Origin: Salinimicrobium marinum
Lineage (GTDB): Bacteria; Bacteroidota; Bacteroidia; Flavobacteriales; Flavobacteriaceae
Reading direction: 5' to 3'
Assembly: GCF_014651535.1 (NCBI RefSeq)
Contig: NZ_BMXB01000015.1
Coordinates: 26,188-90,187 of the forward strand
Length of the DNA: 64,000 bases
Part shown: positions 1 to 7,803 of the stretch, in pieces
How the letters are laid out: the number at the start of each line of letters is the position of its first letter
Numbering within the stretch: position 1 is the stretch's first letter
The notes under the pieces: model-generated
What the model was told of the DNA's origin: nothing
Database searches by the model: none
Seen by the model: the letters and a program-made list of their open reading frames with translations, nothing else
Position numbers and translations under genes: made by a program

Positions 1-69
1 GATAGCTTTTATAAAGGGAGCTATTTTCATGAAATTGGGACGTGCGCCCACCACTGAAATTATTTTCAT
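1..69 (-). CDS. UDP-GlcNAc 2-epimerase (non-hydrolysing), N-terminal fragment cut by window edge
   Basis: The minus strand opens with ATG at 69 and reads 23 codons to the window edge. The peptide contains GARPNFMKIAPFIKAI. This is the N-terminal nucleotide-binding signature of non-hydrolysing UDP-N-acetylglucosamine 2-epimerases (WecB/MnaA/WbpI family), and it nearly matches the same segment of the complete epimerase at 15961-17055 (GARPNFVKIAPIIKAI). By family knowledge it would convert UDP-GlcNAc, or a derivative, to the manno epimer in the cytoplasm. The gene follows the DUF354 gene by 62 bp, and with wbpB and wbpD upstream an epimerase for UDP-diacetamido-uronic acid is a fair guess. The remaining ~340 codons lie outside the window. 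Confidence 0.85.
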   Translation of the reverse strand, partial: MKIISVVGARPNFMKIAPFIKAI

Positions 70-131
70 TTGGAATTATTCTTAAGTGTTGGAGGCATTT
101 CTGCTGTTAACATCATTGAAAGTTTTATTAT

Positions 132-1169
132 TTAAGAATTTTTTGGAGTAACGATACTGGCTTCCATGAGTGCGTTTACATTAATGGTATTCTGTAAAAT
201 TTTATTTCTATTTTTCAGGAATAGACTACGGTCATAATTTTTCATCAGCTGTATGGCTTTTTGTAATCCTTTTTTCTCTCCTGTTGAAGATTCGTCGAAG
301 TTAAAAACCAATCCGTATTCATTCTCCAGCTGGGTGGTGTAACCCCTGCCGACATTGTCGTGATAAATGGATGGTACTCCTAGCATGGCACATTCCGAAG
401 CCATGGTGGCACTCTCTCCATACAATAAACTGGCAAAAGCTAAAATATCATGCATCTTTTCCGGGGGAATGGAAATTCGATATGGTTCAAGATTGGCTGG
501 AAGTGTACTTTCTGAGGTAATAAACACCCTGGCAAAATGAGATAATTCTTCTACCACTTTAATTTTATGCTGTAGGGACAAACCTTCATGACCAATGTCA
601 TGATTCGCGTTCCATGATACAAACCGCAGGATCACAAAGGGAGCTCCCTTTTTTAGTCCCAGAAGCTTTAGAGCAGAGGGGTCTGGGGTGAAGACCTTTG
701 GATGCAGGTAACAAAGTTCCATAAAGCCTTTAAAGAAGACCTGTCTTTTATGATATTTCCCACTATAGCTGGAAGGGGAGTAGATAACGTCTGTAAAGGG
801 ACGGTATAACCTGTGGGCGAGAGTTGCATTTTCCGTATCATCAAAGGCAATATGTTTCTTTCCCATTATTTTTGCTACATGTGCAGCATAGGGGGAGGCA
901 AAGCTCAGGAATACATCAGGTTTAAATTCGCGGGCAAGTTTTAAAAGCTGGAGATCTGCCCCGACTGTGTAAAACAGCTTTTTTAGCAAACCATCATTCC
1001 CTGTTCCGCGGGAAGCAAATGGAATCCCATACGCTTGCAGCAGCTTGTGAGCTACCTCTTTGTTGCGGGCGGTAACCAGGAAAGGGATCTCCTCCCGTTG
1101 AAATTTGAAGATGAGATTCTTGAAATAATGAACGTGGGCAGGATGCCCTATATCTATAAATACCCTCAA
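132..1169 (-). CDS. DUF354 family protein (GT-B-like)
   Basis: This 345-residue cytoplasmic protein begins MRVFIDIGHPAHVHYFKN, the typical opening of the DUF354 family. That family is found in archaeal and bacterial surface-polysaccharide clusters and resembles GT-B glycosyltransferases or the UDP-GlcNAc 2-epimerase fold. The C-terminal half has a donor-site-like stretch (residues ~245-275, with GESATMASECAMLGVPSI). The start overlaps the stop of the upstream GT4 gene by 4 bp, so the two are translationally coupled. The family has no agreed reaction. A role in making or transferring a sugar for the envelope polysaccharide is inferred from context. Confidence 0.75.
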   Translation of the reverse strand: MRVFIDIGHPAHVHYFKNLIFKFQREEIPFLVTARNKEVAHKLLQAYGIPFASRGTGNDGLLKKLFYTVGADLQLLKLAREFKPDVFLSFASPYAAHVAKIMGKKHIAFDDTENATLAHRLYRPFTDVIYSPSSYSGKYHKRQVFFKGFMELCYLHPKVFTPDPSALKLLGLKKGAPFVILRFVSWNANHDIGHEGLSLQHKIKVVEELSHFARVFITSESTLPANLEPYRISIPPEKMHDILAFASLLYGESATMASECAMLGVPSIYHDNVGRGYTTQLENEYGLVFNFDESSTGEKKGLQKAIQLMKNYDRSLFLKNRNKILQNTINVNALMEASIVTPKNS

Positions 1170-2302
1170 GTTTTCAATTCTTTAAGAATGGGAGCCATAA
1201 AACCTTTTACCATGTTAGCCTGCAGGAAATGGGATTTAATGAGATGCACGCTCTGTTCTTCCATTTTCCTGAACTCCTGGGGTTTTGCTTTAAGAAAGAA
1301 GAAAATAGCATCTTCCAATTGTTCGGGAGGGAAGTTGAAGTCCAGTAAGAATCCGTTCTTGTTCACGAGGTCATGAGCGGTTCCGTCACCCGGGGTGGTT
1401 ATAATGGGAAGTCCATAAGCCATGGCTTCATTAATGGCAAGTCCGCCAGTCCCTGGTAGCAAGAAAACATTCGAAATAAGGAAGAAGGCAGCTGCATCCT
1501 CTCCATATTTTGCGCCGTGAAAATTCACCTGCTCCTGAAGCCCTAGTTTTGCAGATAGTGCTTTTAGAGTCTGTAAATGATATCCTTCTCCTACCACATC
1601 AAATTGAAAATTGTATCCCTGCTCTTTGATCTTTTTAAAGCAGTGCAGTGCCTTATCGATGCTTTTTGTTTCGATCACATTCCCTACAAAAAGAAATTTC
1701 ACCGTTTCATAAGTTCTTTTTATTTCTGAAAAGGGATATTTTTGGATAATATTTTCGACGTTAACAGTATTTTGGGCGACAAATATTTTCTCTGGACTGT
1801 AGCCGCTTTCTTCGAGCTGGTTTTTATAGTAGGAGCTATATGAAATAATTCCGGAAGCCCTGTTGATCCCCATCGATTTAAAGCGGTCTTTTATTTTGTG
1901 TTGAGAGGTGGAGAGACCGAACCTTTTATGCCCGGAGGTCCAGATATAGAATGGTATTTTATGCAGGGACAAGCTTAGCATTAACAGGGAATAATTTAAA
2001 ATTCCGGCGTTATACATAAAAATGAACATTGAAGGATTGTCCCTGGAAACCTCACGAAGCAAACCCTTTTGCCACTGAACCTGGAACTTGTTAATGGAAA
2101 ATCCTGCTCTTTGCTGTTTGCTTATCTTCAGGCTTGAGGAAGAAATTTCTTTTACCTTCTTCTGCCCCAGATTGGTACCGGAATAAATTGTTAGCTCAAT
2201 ACCATGTTCCTCCAATTCTCTTTCAAGCTTTTCAAAAAAAGGAATTCGATAAGCCGGGAGATAGGGATAAACAATAGCGACTTTTTTAATGTTGGTTTTC
2301 AT
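1166..2302 (-). CDS. Glycosyltransferase family 4
   Basis: This is a 378-residue GT-B fold glycosyltransferase. The N-terminal Rossmann half starts KKVAIVYPYLPAYRIPFFEKL. The C-terminal donor-binding half shows VKFLFVGNVIETKS, then VVGEGYHL, and the GT4-type segment LLPGTGGLAINEAMAYGLPII, with the E-x7-E-like glutamate in the nucleotide-sugar pocket. It presumably adds one sugar to the lipid-linked repeat unit on the cytoplasmic face of the inner membrane. It overlaps both neighbours by 4 bp in the order membrane protein, GT4, DUF354. Donor and acceptor cannot be read from the sequence. Confidence 0.85.
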   Translation of the reverse strand: MKTNIKKVAIVYPYLPAYRIPFFEKLERELEEHGIELTIYSGTNLGQKKVKEISSSSLKISKQQRAGFSINKFQVQWQKGLLREVSRDNPSMFIFMYNAGILNYSLLMLSLSLHKIPFYIWTSGHKRFGLSTSQHKIKDRFKSMGINRASGIISYSSYYKNQLEESGYSPEKIFVAQNTVNVENIIQKYPFSEIKRTYETVKFLFVGNVIETKSIDKALHCFKKIKEQGYNFQFDVVGEGYHLQTLKALSAKLGLQEQVNFHGAKYGEDAAAFFLISNVFLLPGTGGLAINEAMAYGLPIITTPGDGTAHDLVNKNGFLLDFNFPPEQLEDAIFFFLKAKPQEFRKMEEQSVHLIKSHFLQANMVKGFMAPILKELKT

Positions 2303-3651
2303 ATTCTTAAATAGTTCCAGAAGAAAATAATCGGAATCAAAATTATATGCATGGCTCCTATAAGGTTCCTTTTACTTGATTTGGTTTCTAAATTATGTAG
2401 ATAGTAGTAACCAACCAGTGCACAAAGGATGAAAAAAGGAAGATGCGGAAACTGATTTCTTAGTTTAAAGGTGTGCACCAGGTATGATAGACTTATAATG
2501 TGGCAGAGGGAAAATAATAACATGGGGTAAAGTTCCCTGAACTTATTCTTCAAAGCTATATAAATGGCGTAAAAAAAATAGGGGCTCAAAAATACCTTCA
2601 GGATAAGACTGGGGGCATGCATAACGGTATCCCTGTTATCGCCTAACGGAATAAAAGACGGAAAAGGCCCAAAAATCCCGGCAAGGACAGCAGCCATTCG
2701 GTTGAATATGCTGGCGGAATGAGTCTCCCTATCCGTGGTGGCCATATTGGTGGCGTTGAGATAACGTTCTACGTTAATAAGCTCCAGGTATAGGATACTT
2801 CCTAAAAATATTGCCAGGAGCACAATAGCAAAAAGGACTCTGAGAACATTACTTTTTATTTTAAAGAAAAAAGAGGCTCCGTAGCTGCAGGCGAGAAAAG
2901 CAACCAGTACCGTTCTAAAGAAAAGGATCGAAACAAGGGTGGCCAGGAATAGAATTACATATTTTTTGTTACCCGGCTTCCTCATCCTGTACCAGGAGAA
3001 AAAGTTAAGGGTGATGATAAACAGCATCAATGTCTCTTTTAATCCGCTGGACTGGTAGTAAATGCTAAAAGAAGATATCCCGAATATCAGTGCACTGAGG
3101 ATGGATAACTTCTGCGGCAGAAATTGACGGGCAATTCTGTAAAGAAAATAAACGGTGGCTGAATTTATGAGGACATTAAAAAGCCGTACAATAAGAGGTT
3201 CCTCAAAGATTTTGTAGATAACAGCCAGGTATAGCAGGAAACCACTATCATCATATCCGAATCTTGTGAGTCTTAAAAAATTGTCCAGGTTTGTTGCAAT
3301 GTTTCCGTTTGATAGAAAGGCTGCCGTTTCATGGTAAAATACCGAATCTGAACCGGTATATTCAAAAATTGCTGTTGAAAATTCCTTGTAAAGAATAATG
3401 TTAGTAATCGTAAAAACCAGTGAAATACCAAAAGTAGTCAGGATCAGCGGCTTCACTTTGACGACTTCCGATCTTATGAAAACAAAAATAGCCGAGTATA
3501 TGCTTAAAAGTGCGACCAGGTTCATGAGGTAAATATAACGGTCAAGACCCATGGCCTTGAGGTTATATACTCCAAAGAATAGGTAAAATAGGATAGCTAT
3601 GCCAAAGACCTTTAGGAAATTGGTCTGATCCTGTATTTTTTTTGTAGACAT
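2299..3651 (-). CDS. Polytopic membrane protein, candidate GT-C transferase or polymerase
   Basis: This 450-residue protein has about ten to twelve hydrophobic segments over its whole length. A first-loop stretch (residues ~95-130) contains TGSDSVFYHETAAFLSNG and then FGYDDSGFLLYLA. Acidic loop residues placed like this are typical of GT-C/PMT-like enzymes and EpsG-type polymerases. It lies in a sugar-assembly cassette that otherwise lacks a Wzy, so it could polymerise repeat units or transfer a sugar from a polyprenyl donor in the periplasm. The downstream GT4 gene overlaps its stop by 4 bp. The assignment to a precise family is uncertain. Confidence 0.6.
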   Translation of the reverse strand: MSTKKIQDQTNFLKVFGIAILFYLFFGVYNLKAMGLDRYIYLMNLVALLSIYSAIFVFIRSEVVKVKPLILTTFGISLVFTITNIILYKEFSTAIFEYTGSDSVFYHETAAFLSNGNIATNLDNFLRLTRFGYDDSGFLLYLAVIYKIFEEPLIVRLFNVLINSATVYFLYRIARQFLPQKLSILSALIFGISSFSIYYQSSGLKETLMLFIITLNFFSWYRMRKPGNKKYVILFLATLVSILFFRTVLVAFLACSYGASFFFKIKSNVLRVLFAIVLLAIFLGSILYLELINVERYLNATNMATTDRETHSASIFNRMAAVLAGIFGPFPSFIPLGDNRDTVMHAPSLILKVFLSPYFFYAIYIALKNKFRELYPMLLFSLCHIISLSYLVHTFKLRNQFPHLPFFILCALVGYYYLHNLETKSSKRNLIGAMHIILIPIIFFWNYLRI

Positions 3652-3763
3652 GGCTAGCTGTTATGGAAGATTGCGGTGATAGTACCCGTTCCTTTTAACT
3701 GGTATGAAAGTCTTAAAACCTCCTGGAAAAATCATGAATTCTAAAAAAAATTGAGGTTACACT

Positions 3764-4735
3764 TTAGGATGATACAAAGGGATGTTTGGAATGTGGCAGT
3801 TTTACGAAAGGGTGGTAATCCCCTTTTAAAGAAGTGATAGCTGCATTTCTTATGTCGTGAACCAACTCGATGGAGGGTTTTGAATCTTCCAGTCCAAATC
3901 CGTTTCCTTTAAGGATTTCCTTATAACTGGTTATGTGTAGATCTGTGAATCCGTTACTAAATTCAATTTCATTTCCATCCACTTTTATCGATCTGTAGGT
4001 ACGTTGGCCGGTGTTTCTTATTTCTGCAGGGATAGTGTCATAGTTGATGGAGAGGAACCACCGGACTCTGGCTTGTTTATATTCGAGGTAACCCGCTGCA
4101 CGATCATGCGTGTGCTCATGTACCACGTTTTTTTGTAAGTCTCCAAATATCCAGGAAAGCATGTCGTAAAAATGGACCCCAATATTTGTGGCAATTCCGC
4201 CAGATTTCTCACGGTCTCCTTTCCAGGAAGCATAATACCAGTGACCCCGGGAGGTTAAATAAGTGAGGTCTACGTCATAAATCTTATCCCTTGGTCCATT
4301 CATAACCTGGTCTTTTAGCGCTATAATGGAAGGATGTAGTCTTAGCTGGAGAATAGAGTTGATCTTGTTGCCGGTTTCCTTTTCGATTGCAGCAAGACCA
4401 TCAAGATTCCAGGGATTAAGCACCAGGGGTTTTTCACAAATAGCATCTGCTCCTCTTCTTAACGCCATACGTATGTGGGAATCGTGTAAATAATTAGGAG
4501 TACAGATGCTTACATAATCCAGCTGTACATTTTTTTCTCTGCTAATCATTTCTATGTGGCGATCAAATCTCTCAAATTCAACAAAGAAATCTGCATCGGG
4601 AAAATAACTGTCTATAATGCCTACAGAGTCAAATTTATCCAGTGCAGCAATCAGGTTGTTATTGGTTGCTTTAATTGCCTGAAGATGCCTGGGCGCAATA
4701 TAACCTGCTGCTCCTATCAGGGCGAAATTTTTCAT
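3764..4735 (-). CDS. wbpB: UDP-GlcNAcA 3-dehydrogenase-type Gfo/Idh/MocA oxidoreductase
   Basis: From ATG 4735 the protein is 323 residues and starts MKNFALIGAAGYIAPRHLQA, the conserved N-terminus of WbpB/WlbA enzymes. It has the Rossmann loop GAAGYIA, the motif CTPNYLH and the catalytic segment CEKPLVLN. Family members oxidise C3 of UDP-GlcNAc-uronate using NAD+, toward UDP-diacetamido-glucuronic acid. The frame stays open for 41 more codons to an ATG at 4858. That extension matches nothing I recognise and lies before the normal start, so I prefer the shorter form. It pairs with wbpD just upstream; the WbpE-type aminotransferase is not in the window. Confidence 0.85.
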   Translation of the reverse strand: MKNFALIGAAGYIAPRHLQAIKATNNNLIAALDKFDSVGIIDSYFPDADFFVEFERFDRHIEMISREKNVQLDYVSICTPNYLHDSHIRMALRRGADAICEKPLVLNPWNLDGLAAIEKETGNKINSILQLRLHPSIIALKDQVMNGPRDKIYDVDLTYLTSRGHWYYASWKGDREKSGGIATNIGVHFYDMLSWIFGDLQKNVVHEHTHDRAAGYLEYKQARVRWFLSINYDTIPAEIRNTGQRTYRSIKVDGNEIEFSNGFTDLHITSYKEILKGNGFGLEDSKPSIELVHDIRNAAITSLKGDYHPFVKLPHSKHPFVSS

Positions 4736-4906
4736 TTGATAAATATTTTTAAGATTAGAGACCTGACTGATCTCATCTTCAGTGAGTTCTATTTTTGGTG
4801 AAATAAAAGGAACATTCCTCGAAGAAATTATTTTTTTATTTAAGGTGGTAAAGCTCATCGTGGGTTGGTTAATCGTGATTTAGTGAGAGGTAATAGCTGG
4901 GTGAGT

Positions 4907-5491
4907 TCAGATATCTGATTTTTCTACCTTGTTATGTGTTAATGTATATACTTCACCGGTTTCCGGGCAGGTTGCAATGCCATCGTTTCCAAAATTTAGT
5001 TTATGTCCATATTCGCTTACCCAGCCAGTCTGTCTTGCCGGATTTCCAATAACAAGGGCATAATCTGGTACAGGTTTCGTAATCACAGCACCAGCACCTA
5101 CCATGGCGTATTTTCCTATCTCATTTCCGCAGATGATGGTCGCATTAGCCCCTATAGAAGCTCCTTTCCTAACGTGGGTACACTGGTATTCCGATTTGCG
5201 GTTTATAGCGCTCCTGGGGTTGATGATGTTAGTGAAAACCATTGAAGGTCCAAGAAAAACATCATCTTCACAAATTACCCCGGTATATACTGAAACATTG
5301 TTCTGAATCTTTACATTGGTTCCCAGCACTACATAAGGAGAAATAACTACGTTTTGACCTATGTTGCACCTGCTTCCTATTTTGCAGTGGGGCATGATAT
5401 GAGAGAAATGCCATATTTTCACATCTTCTGCGATCTCACAACCTTCATCAATTACAGCTGTTGGATGGGAAAAGTAATTTTGAGCTATCAT
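4907..5491 (-). CDS. wbpD: UDP-2-acetamido-3-amino-glucuronate N-acetyltransferase
   Basis: This is a 194-residue left-handed beta-helix acetyltransferase. Hexapeptide repeats run through most of the protein ([20 protein letters not shown], then [20 protein letters not shown]). The segment [18 protein letters not shown] is typical of WbpD/WlbB. Family members use acetyl-CoA to acetylate the 3-amino group of UDP-GlcNAc3NA, giving UDP-GlcNAc3NAcA, a precursor of envelope polysaccharide. The gene precedes wbpB in the same transcription unit and is complete at the family's usual length. The aminotransferase that supplies its substrate must lie elsewhere, probably to the left of this window. Confidence 0.9.
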   Translation of the reverse strand: MIAQNYFSHPTAVIDEGCEIAEDVKIWHFSHIMPHCKIGSRCNIGQNVVISPYVVLGTNVKIQNNVSVYTGVICEDDVFLGPSMVFTNIINPRSAINRKSEYQCTHVRKGASIGANATIICGNEIGKYAMVGAGAVITKPVPDYALVIGNPARQTGWVSEYGHKLNFGNDGIATCPETGEVYTLTHNKVEKSDI

Positions 5492-5581
5492 ATTTATTGA
5501 TGGTTACTATTCTTGGGAAAACCTTCCCGAGCCATTGTTTTAAATTTTCAGAAGTAAAAAAAACGTCAACTTCTGAAGTGG

Positions 5582-7054
5582 TTATTTTGAAAACTTTTGC
5601 AGCAGAGGTTTGGCAAACTGAATGTAGTTTAGCCGGAATAGACTCGAGGATAACAAGAGTAACATGCCGTAAAGGATGCCATGTGCCAGAACCTTCATTA
5701 TTATAGAGTTCCAGCTAAAAAAGCTTAAAGCAAAATATACACTTAGTATGCATAAGGTTGTATGGGCAAGGATGCGCATAATAGATCTTACCGGTACCAG
5801 ATCTCTAACTTTTATCCCCAGGAACTTTGCGATAAAATATAAGAAAATATTAATCTTGAAAATTGCAAGGGCCACAGAAAGAATTGCAATGGCAACAGGG
5901 GAGTTAAACCACTGGATTACAAAATATCCCGCCACCCAAATTACTAGTGCCAGCCACATGTGCATACGTGCGTAAAACCGGGTTTTTCCCATAGCAAAAA
6001 GTAAGGGAGCAAACAGGATAATATTAAAAATATTCAGAAACATATTAACCTGGAAGTAAATGCCCGAACCTTTATAAGCTTCAGAATATAAGAGAATCAT
6101 GATCTCGTTGGCGAAAAACAGAAAGAAGATTACGAAAGGGTAAATAAGAATGGCCGACTTATATAATGCACTTTTCCAGACCCTGATCATTTCTTTCTTG
6201 TTCCCCTCTTCGTGTACGATCTTCGAAAAAACCGGCATGAGTACCACAGAGGTAGCTGAGGTTACCATTCCTACGAGGGGTAGTTCTATAAATCCATTGG
6301 AAAATTCAGCAAAGGTGCCAGCTCCAAAATACCTGCTTATATAGAACTGGTCGGCAGCTTTAATGAGAATTCCCCATAAACTGGCCAGGGCTATTGGGAA
6401 ACTGTAAGCGAATATTTCTTTGGAGGAAATGTCAGCTTTTTCAGGAGTAATATTTTTAAAGGGAATTTGTTTAAAGAAGAGCGCCAGTGTGAGGGTAATA
6501 AAGGAAGCACAAACCCATCCATAAACCGCGGCCATTATACCTCCATTGAAAAAGATAACCGGAACCACTATACAAATTAGCATTAACAGGCGGGATAGTG
6601 TATTGTAAAGGGCAATAAACCTCGTTTTTCTGTATGCAGCAAAAATTCCTTCTATTCCCAGAGTTGGCACCAGCATTACCGGGACCAGGGAGAACAACTG
6701 TAAACCTTCGGTAAGCTCTGGGTTTTTTAATAATCTGCTTATTACAGGTGCGGCAAAATACAGGGATGCAGAAAACAGAAAACCCGTTAGAAACAGAAAA
6801 CGGTTAATCTTTTTTACTACGGATTTACCCTGGGAAAGATTAAACCGGGGCAAATAATAGCCAAAGACCTTTGGCAACCCGGCAGTAAAGATTACCAGGA
6901 GAGTATTATAAACATAGATGATTTGTTTATAAGTACCATATTCTTCTTTTCCGAAATATCTAGACAGGATTGCAGCACTCACTATTGCAATACTTACAGA
7001 GCTTAAACTGGCAATGACTACCCAAAAGGCTTGTGATGAATGGCTGTCTTTCAA
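5582..7054 (-). CDS. wzx: Polysaccharide flippase (Wzx/MATE-like MOP superfamily)
   Basis: This 490-residue protein has about twelve to fourteen transmembrane helices. The N-terminus SVSIAIVSAAILSRYFGKEEYGTYKQ is typical of polysaccharide-biosynthesis (PST/MOP) flippases. These move undecaprenyl-linked repeat units across the inner membrane. The gene is the first in the unit wzx-wbpD-wbpB-membrane protein-GT4-DUF354-epimerase. A 750-bp gap separates it from wzc, and that gap contains a terminator. The larger operon holds a second flippase (30172-31464), so two different repeat units may be exported, or one flippase may be redundant. Confidence 0.85.
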   Translation of the reverse strand: MKDSHSSQAFWVVIASLSSVSIAIVSAAILSRYFGKEEYGTYKQIIYVYNTLLVIFTAGLPKVFGYYLPRFNLSQGKSVVKKINRFLFLTGFLFSASLYFAAPVISRLLKNPELTEGLQLFSLVPVMLVPTLGIEGIFAAYRKTRFIALYNTLSRLLMLICIVVPVIFFNGGIMAAVYGWVCASFITLTLALFFKQIPFKNITPEKADISSKEIFAYSFPIALASLWGILIKAADQFYISRYFGAGTFAEFSNGFIELPLVGMVTSATSVVLMPVFSKIVHEEGNKKEMIRVWKSALYKSAILIYPFVIFFLFFANEIMILLYSEAYKGSGIYFQVNMFLNIFNIILFAPLLFAMGKTRFYARMHMWLALVIWVAGYFVIQWFNSPVAIAILSVALAIFKINIFLYFIAKFLGIKVRDLVPVRSIMRILAHTTLCILSVYFALSFFSWNSIIMKVLAHGILYGMLLLLSSSLFRLNYIQFAKPLLQKFSK

Positions 7055-7140
7055 ATTCTGAAAATGCCTGCTAAGGCTGGTTTTCTGATGGTTAAAGGCT
7101 TTAAAGTTTTCTGGGGCTAGTTTTTGTATTGGGGATGGTG

Positions 7141-7173
7141 TTTTTTTTCACGGCTCCGCCGCCGTGAGTCCCA
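7141..7173 (-). repeat. GC-rich hairpin in wzx leader, copy 1 of 2
   Basis: Read on the minus strand this is TGGGACTCA, then CGGCGGCGGAGCCGTG and a run of eight A. CACGGC and GCCGTG can pair over a 6-nt loop. The same arrangement occurs at 34351-34383 in the leader of the UDP-sugar dehydrogenase gene. The A run lies 3' of the stem, so it is not a standard terminator. It begins 87 bases upstream of the wzx start. A role in RNA structure or antitermination is inferred only from position. Confidence 0.6.
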
Positions 7174-7680
7174 TTTTCAAATTCCCCGATACTGCTAATT
7201 AGTTGAAATTTGCAGCCTTCTGCTGAGGCGCAAATATAAATTTTCACTTTTCTTTAAGAAACTATTTGAAGGGAAATTTATTGCTTAAGTTGTTAAAAAA
7301 TTGGGTGCCTTGAAATTAGGTGCTGGCGATGAGGCTCTTGAATTGGGTGTGTTGTGAATATTGTGTTAATTCCGTTGAGGTTTATCTTTTTGAAGTTAAT
7401 TGATAGGATAGGACGGTTTCAAATAGCTGGAGCTAAAGGCTCTCGCCTGAAAAGAAGAGGTATGGTATATCTCATTGGAGCCGCCGCAGGAGATTCGTCG
7501 AAGCACTTATGGAAACCAGTGCAGGTTGCTATGGAGTGTACTCTGTTTTACAATTCTACTATTCCGCTACGAAAAAAGGGCGGGCCCAGTGTGACAGGAC
7601 AGGGAGATTCCGTTAATAACCGTCGTGAAAAAGGAGCGGACTCGGGGCTGTCAACGGGAAAAAGCAGATCGTTACAAATC
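7174..7680. other. Long non-coding leader between wzc and wzx
   Basis: No convincing gene is present. A 129-codon plus-strand open frame (7354-7743) runs through the wzc terminator and has no recognisable composition. The stretch probably holds the wzx promoter, but I see no clear TAnnTTTG match. Bases 7415-7425 (GGTTTCAAATA) equal the first 11 bases of the sequence following guide-like repeat 2 (see findings), possibly by chance. Confidence 0.5.
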
Positions 7681-7720
7681 AAAAAATCCACTCCTTTACA
7701 TGTAAAAGAGTGGATTTCTT
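7681..7720 (-). terminator. Rho-independent terminator after wzc
   Basis: AAATCCACTC at 7684-7693 pairs with GAGTGGATTT at 7708-7717. On the minus strand the stem is followed by a T run, then GATTTG. It lies about 85 bases past the wzc stop and marks the end of the wza-wzc unit. Confidence 0.85.
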
Positions 7721-7803
7721 TGTTCACCTCATGGTTCAATTGAAAATTCTAAACTGACTTATGAGAACTGATAGCTCACAGCCAGGAATTTACAGAGATT
7801 ACG

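Noticed and set aside
7141..7173. Leader hairpins as rho-independent terminators
   Set aside because: In the direction of transcription the stem is followed by A, not T, in both copies.
7354..7743. 129-codon plus-strand open frame between wzc and wzx
   Set aside because: It runs through the wzc terminator, has no domain-like composition and opposes all neighbours. It is probably a chance frame.
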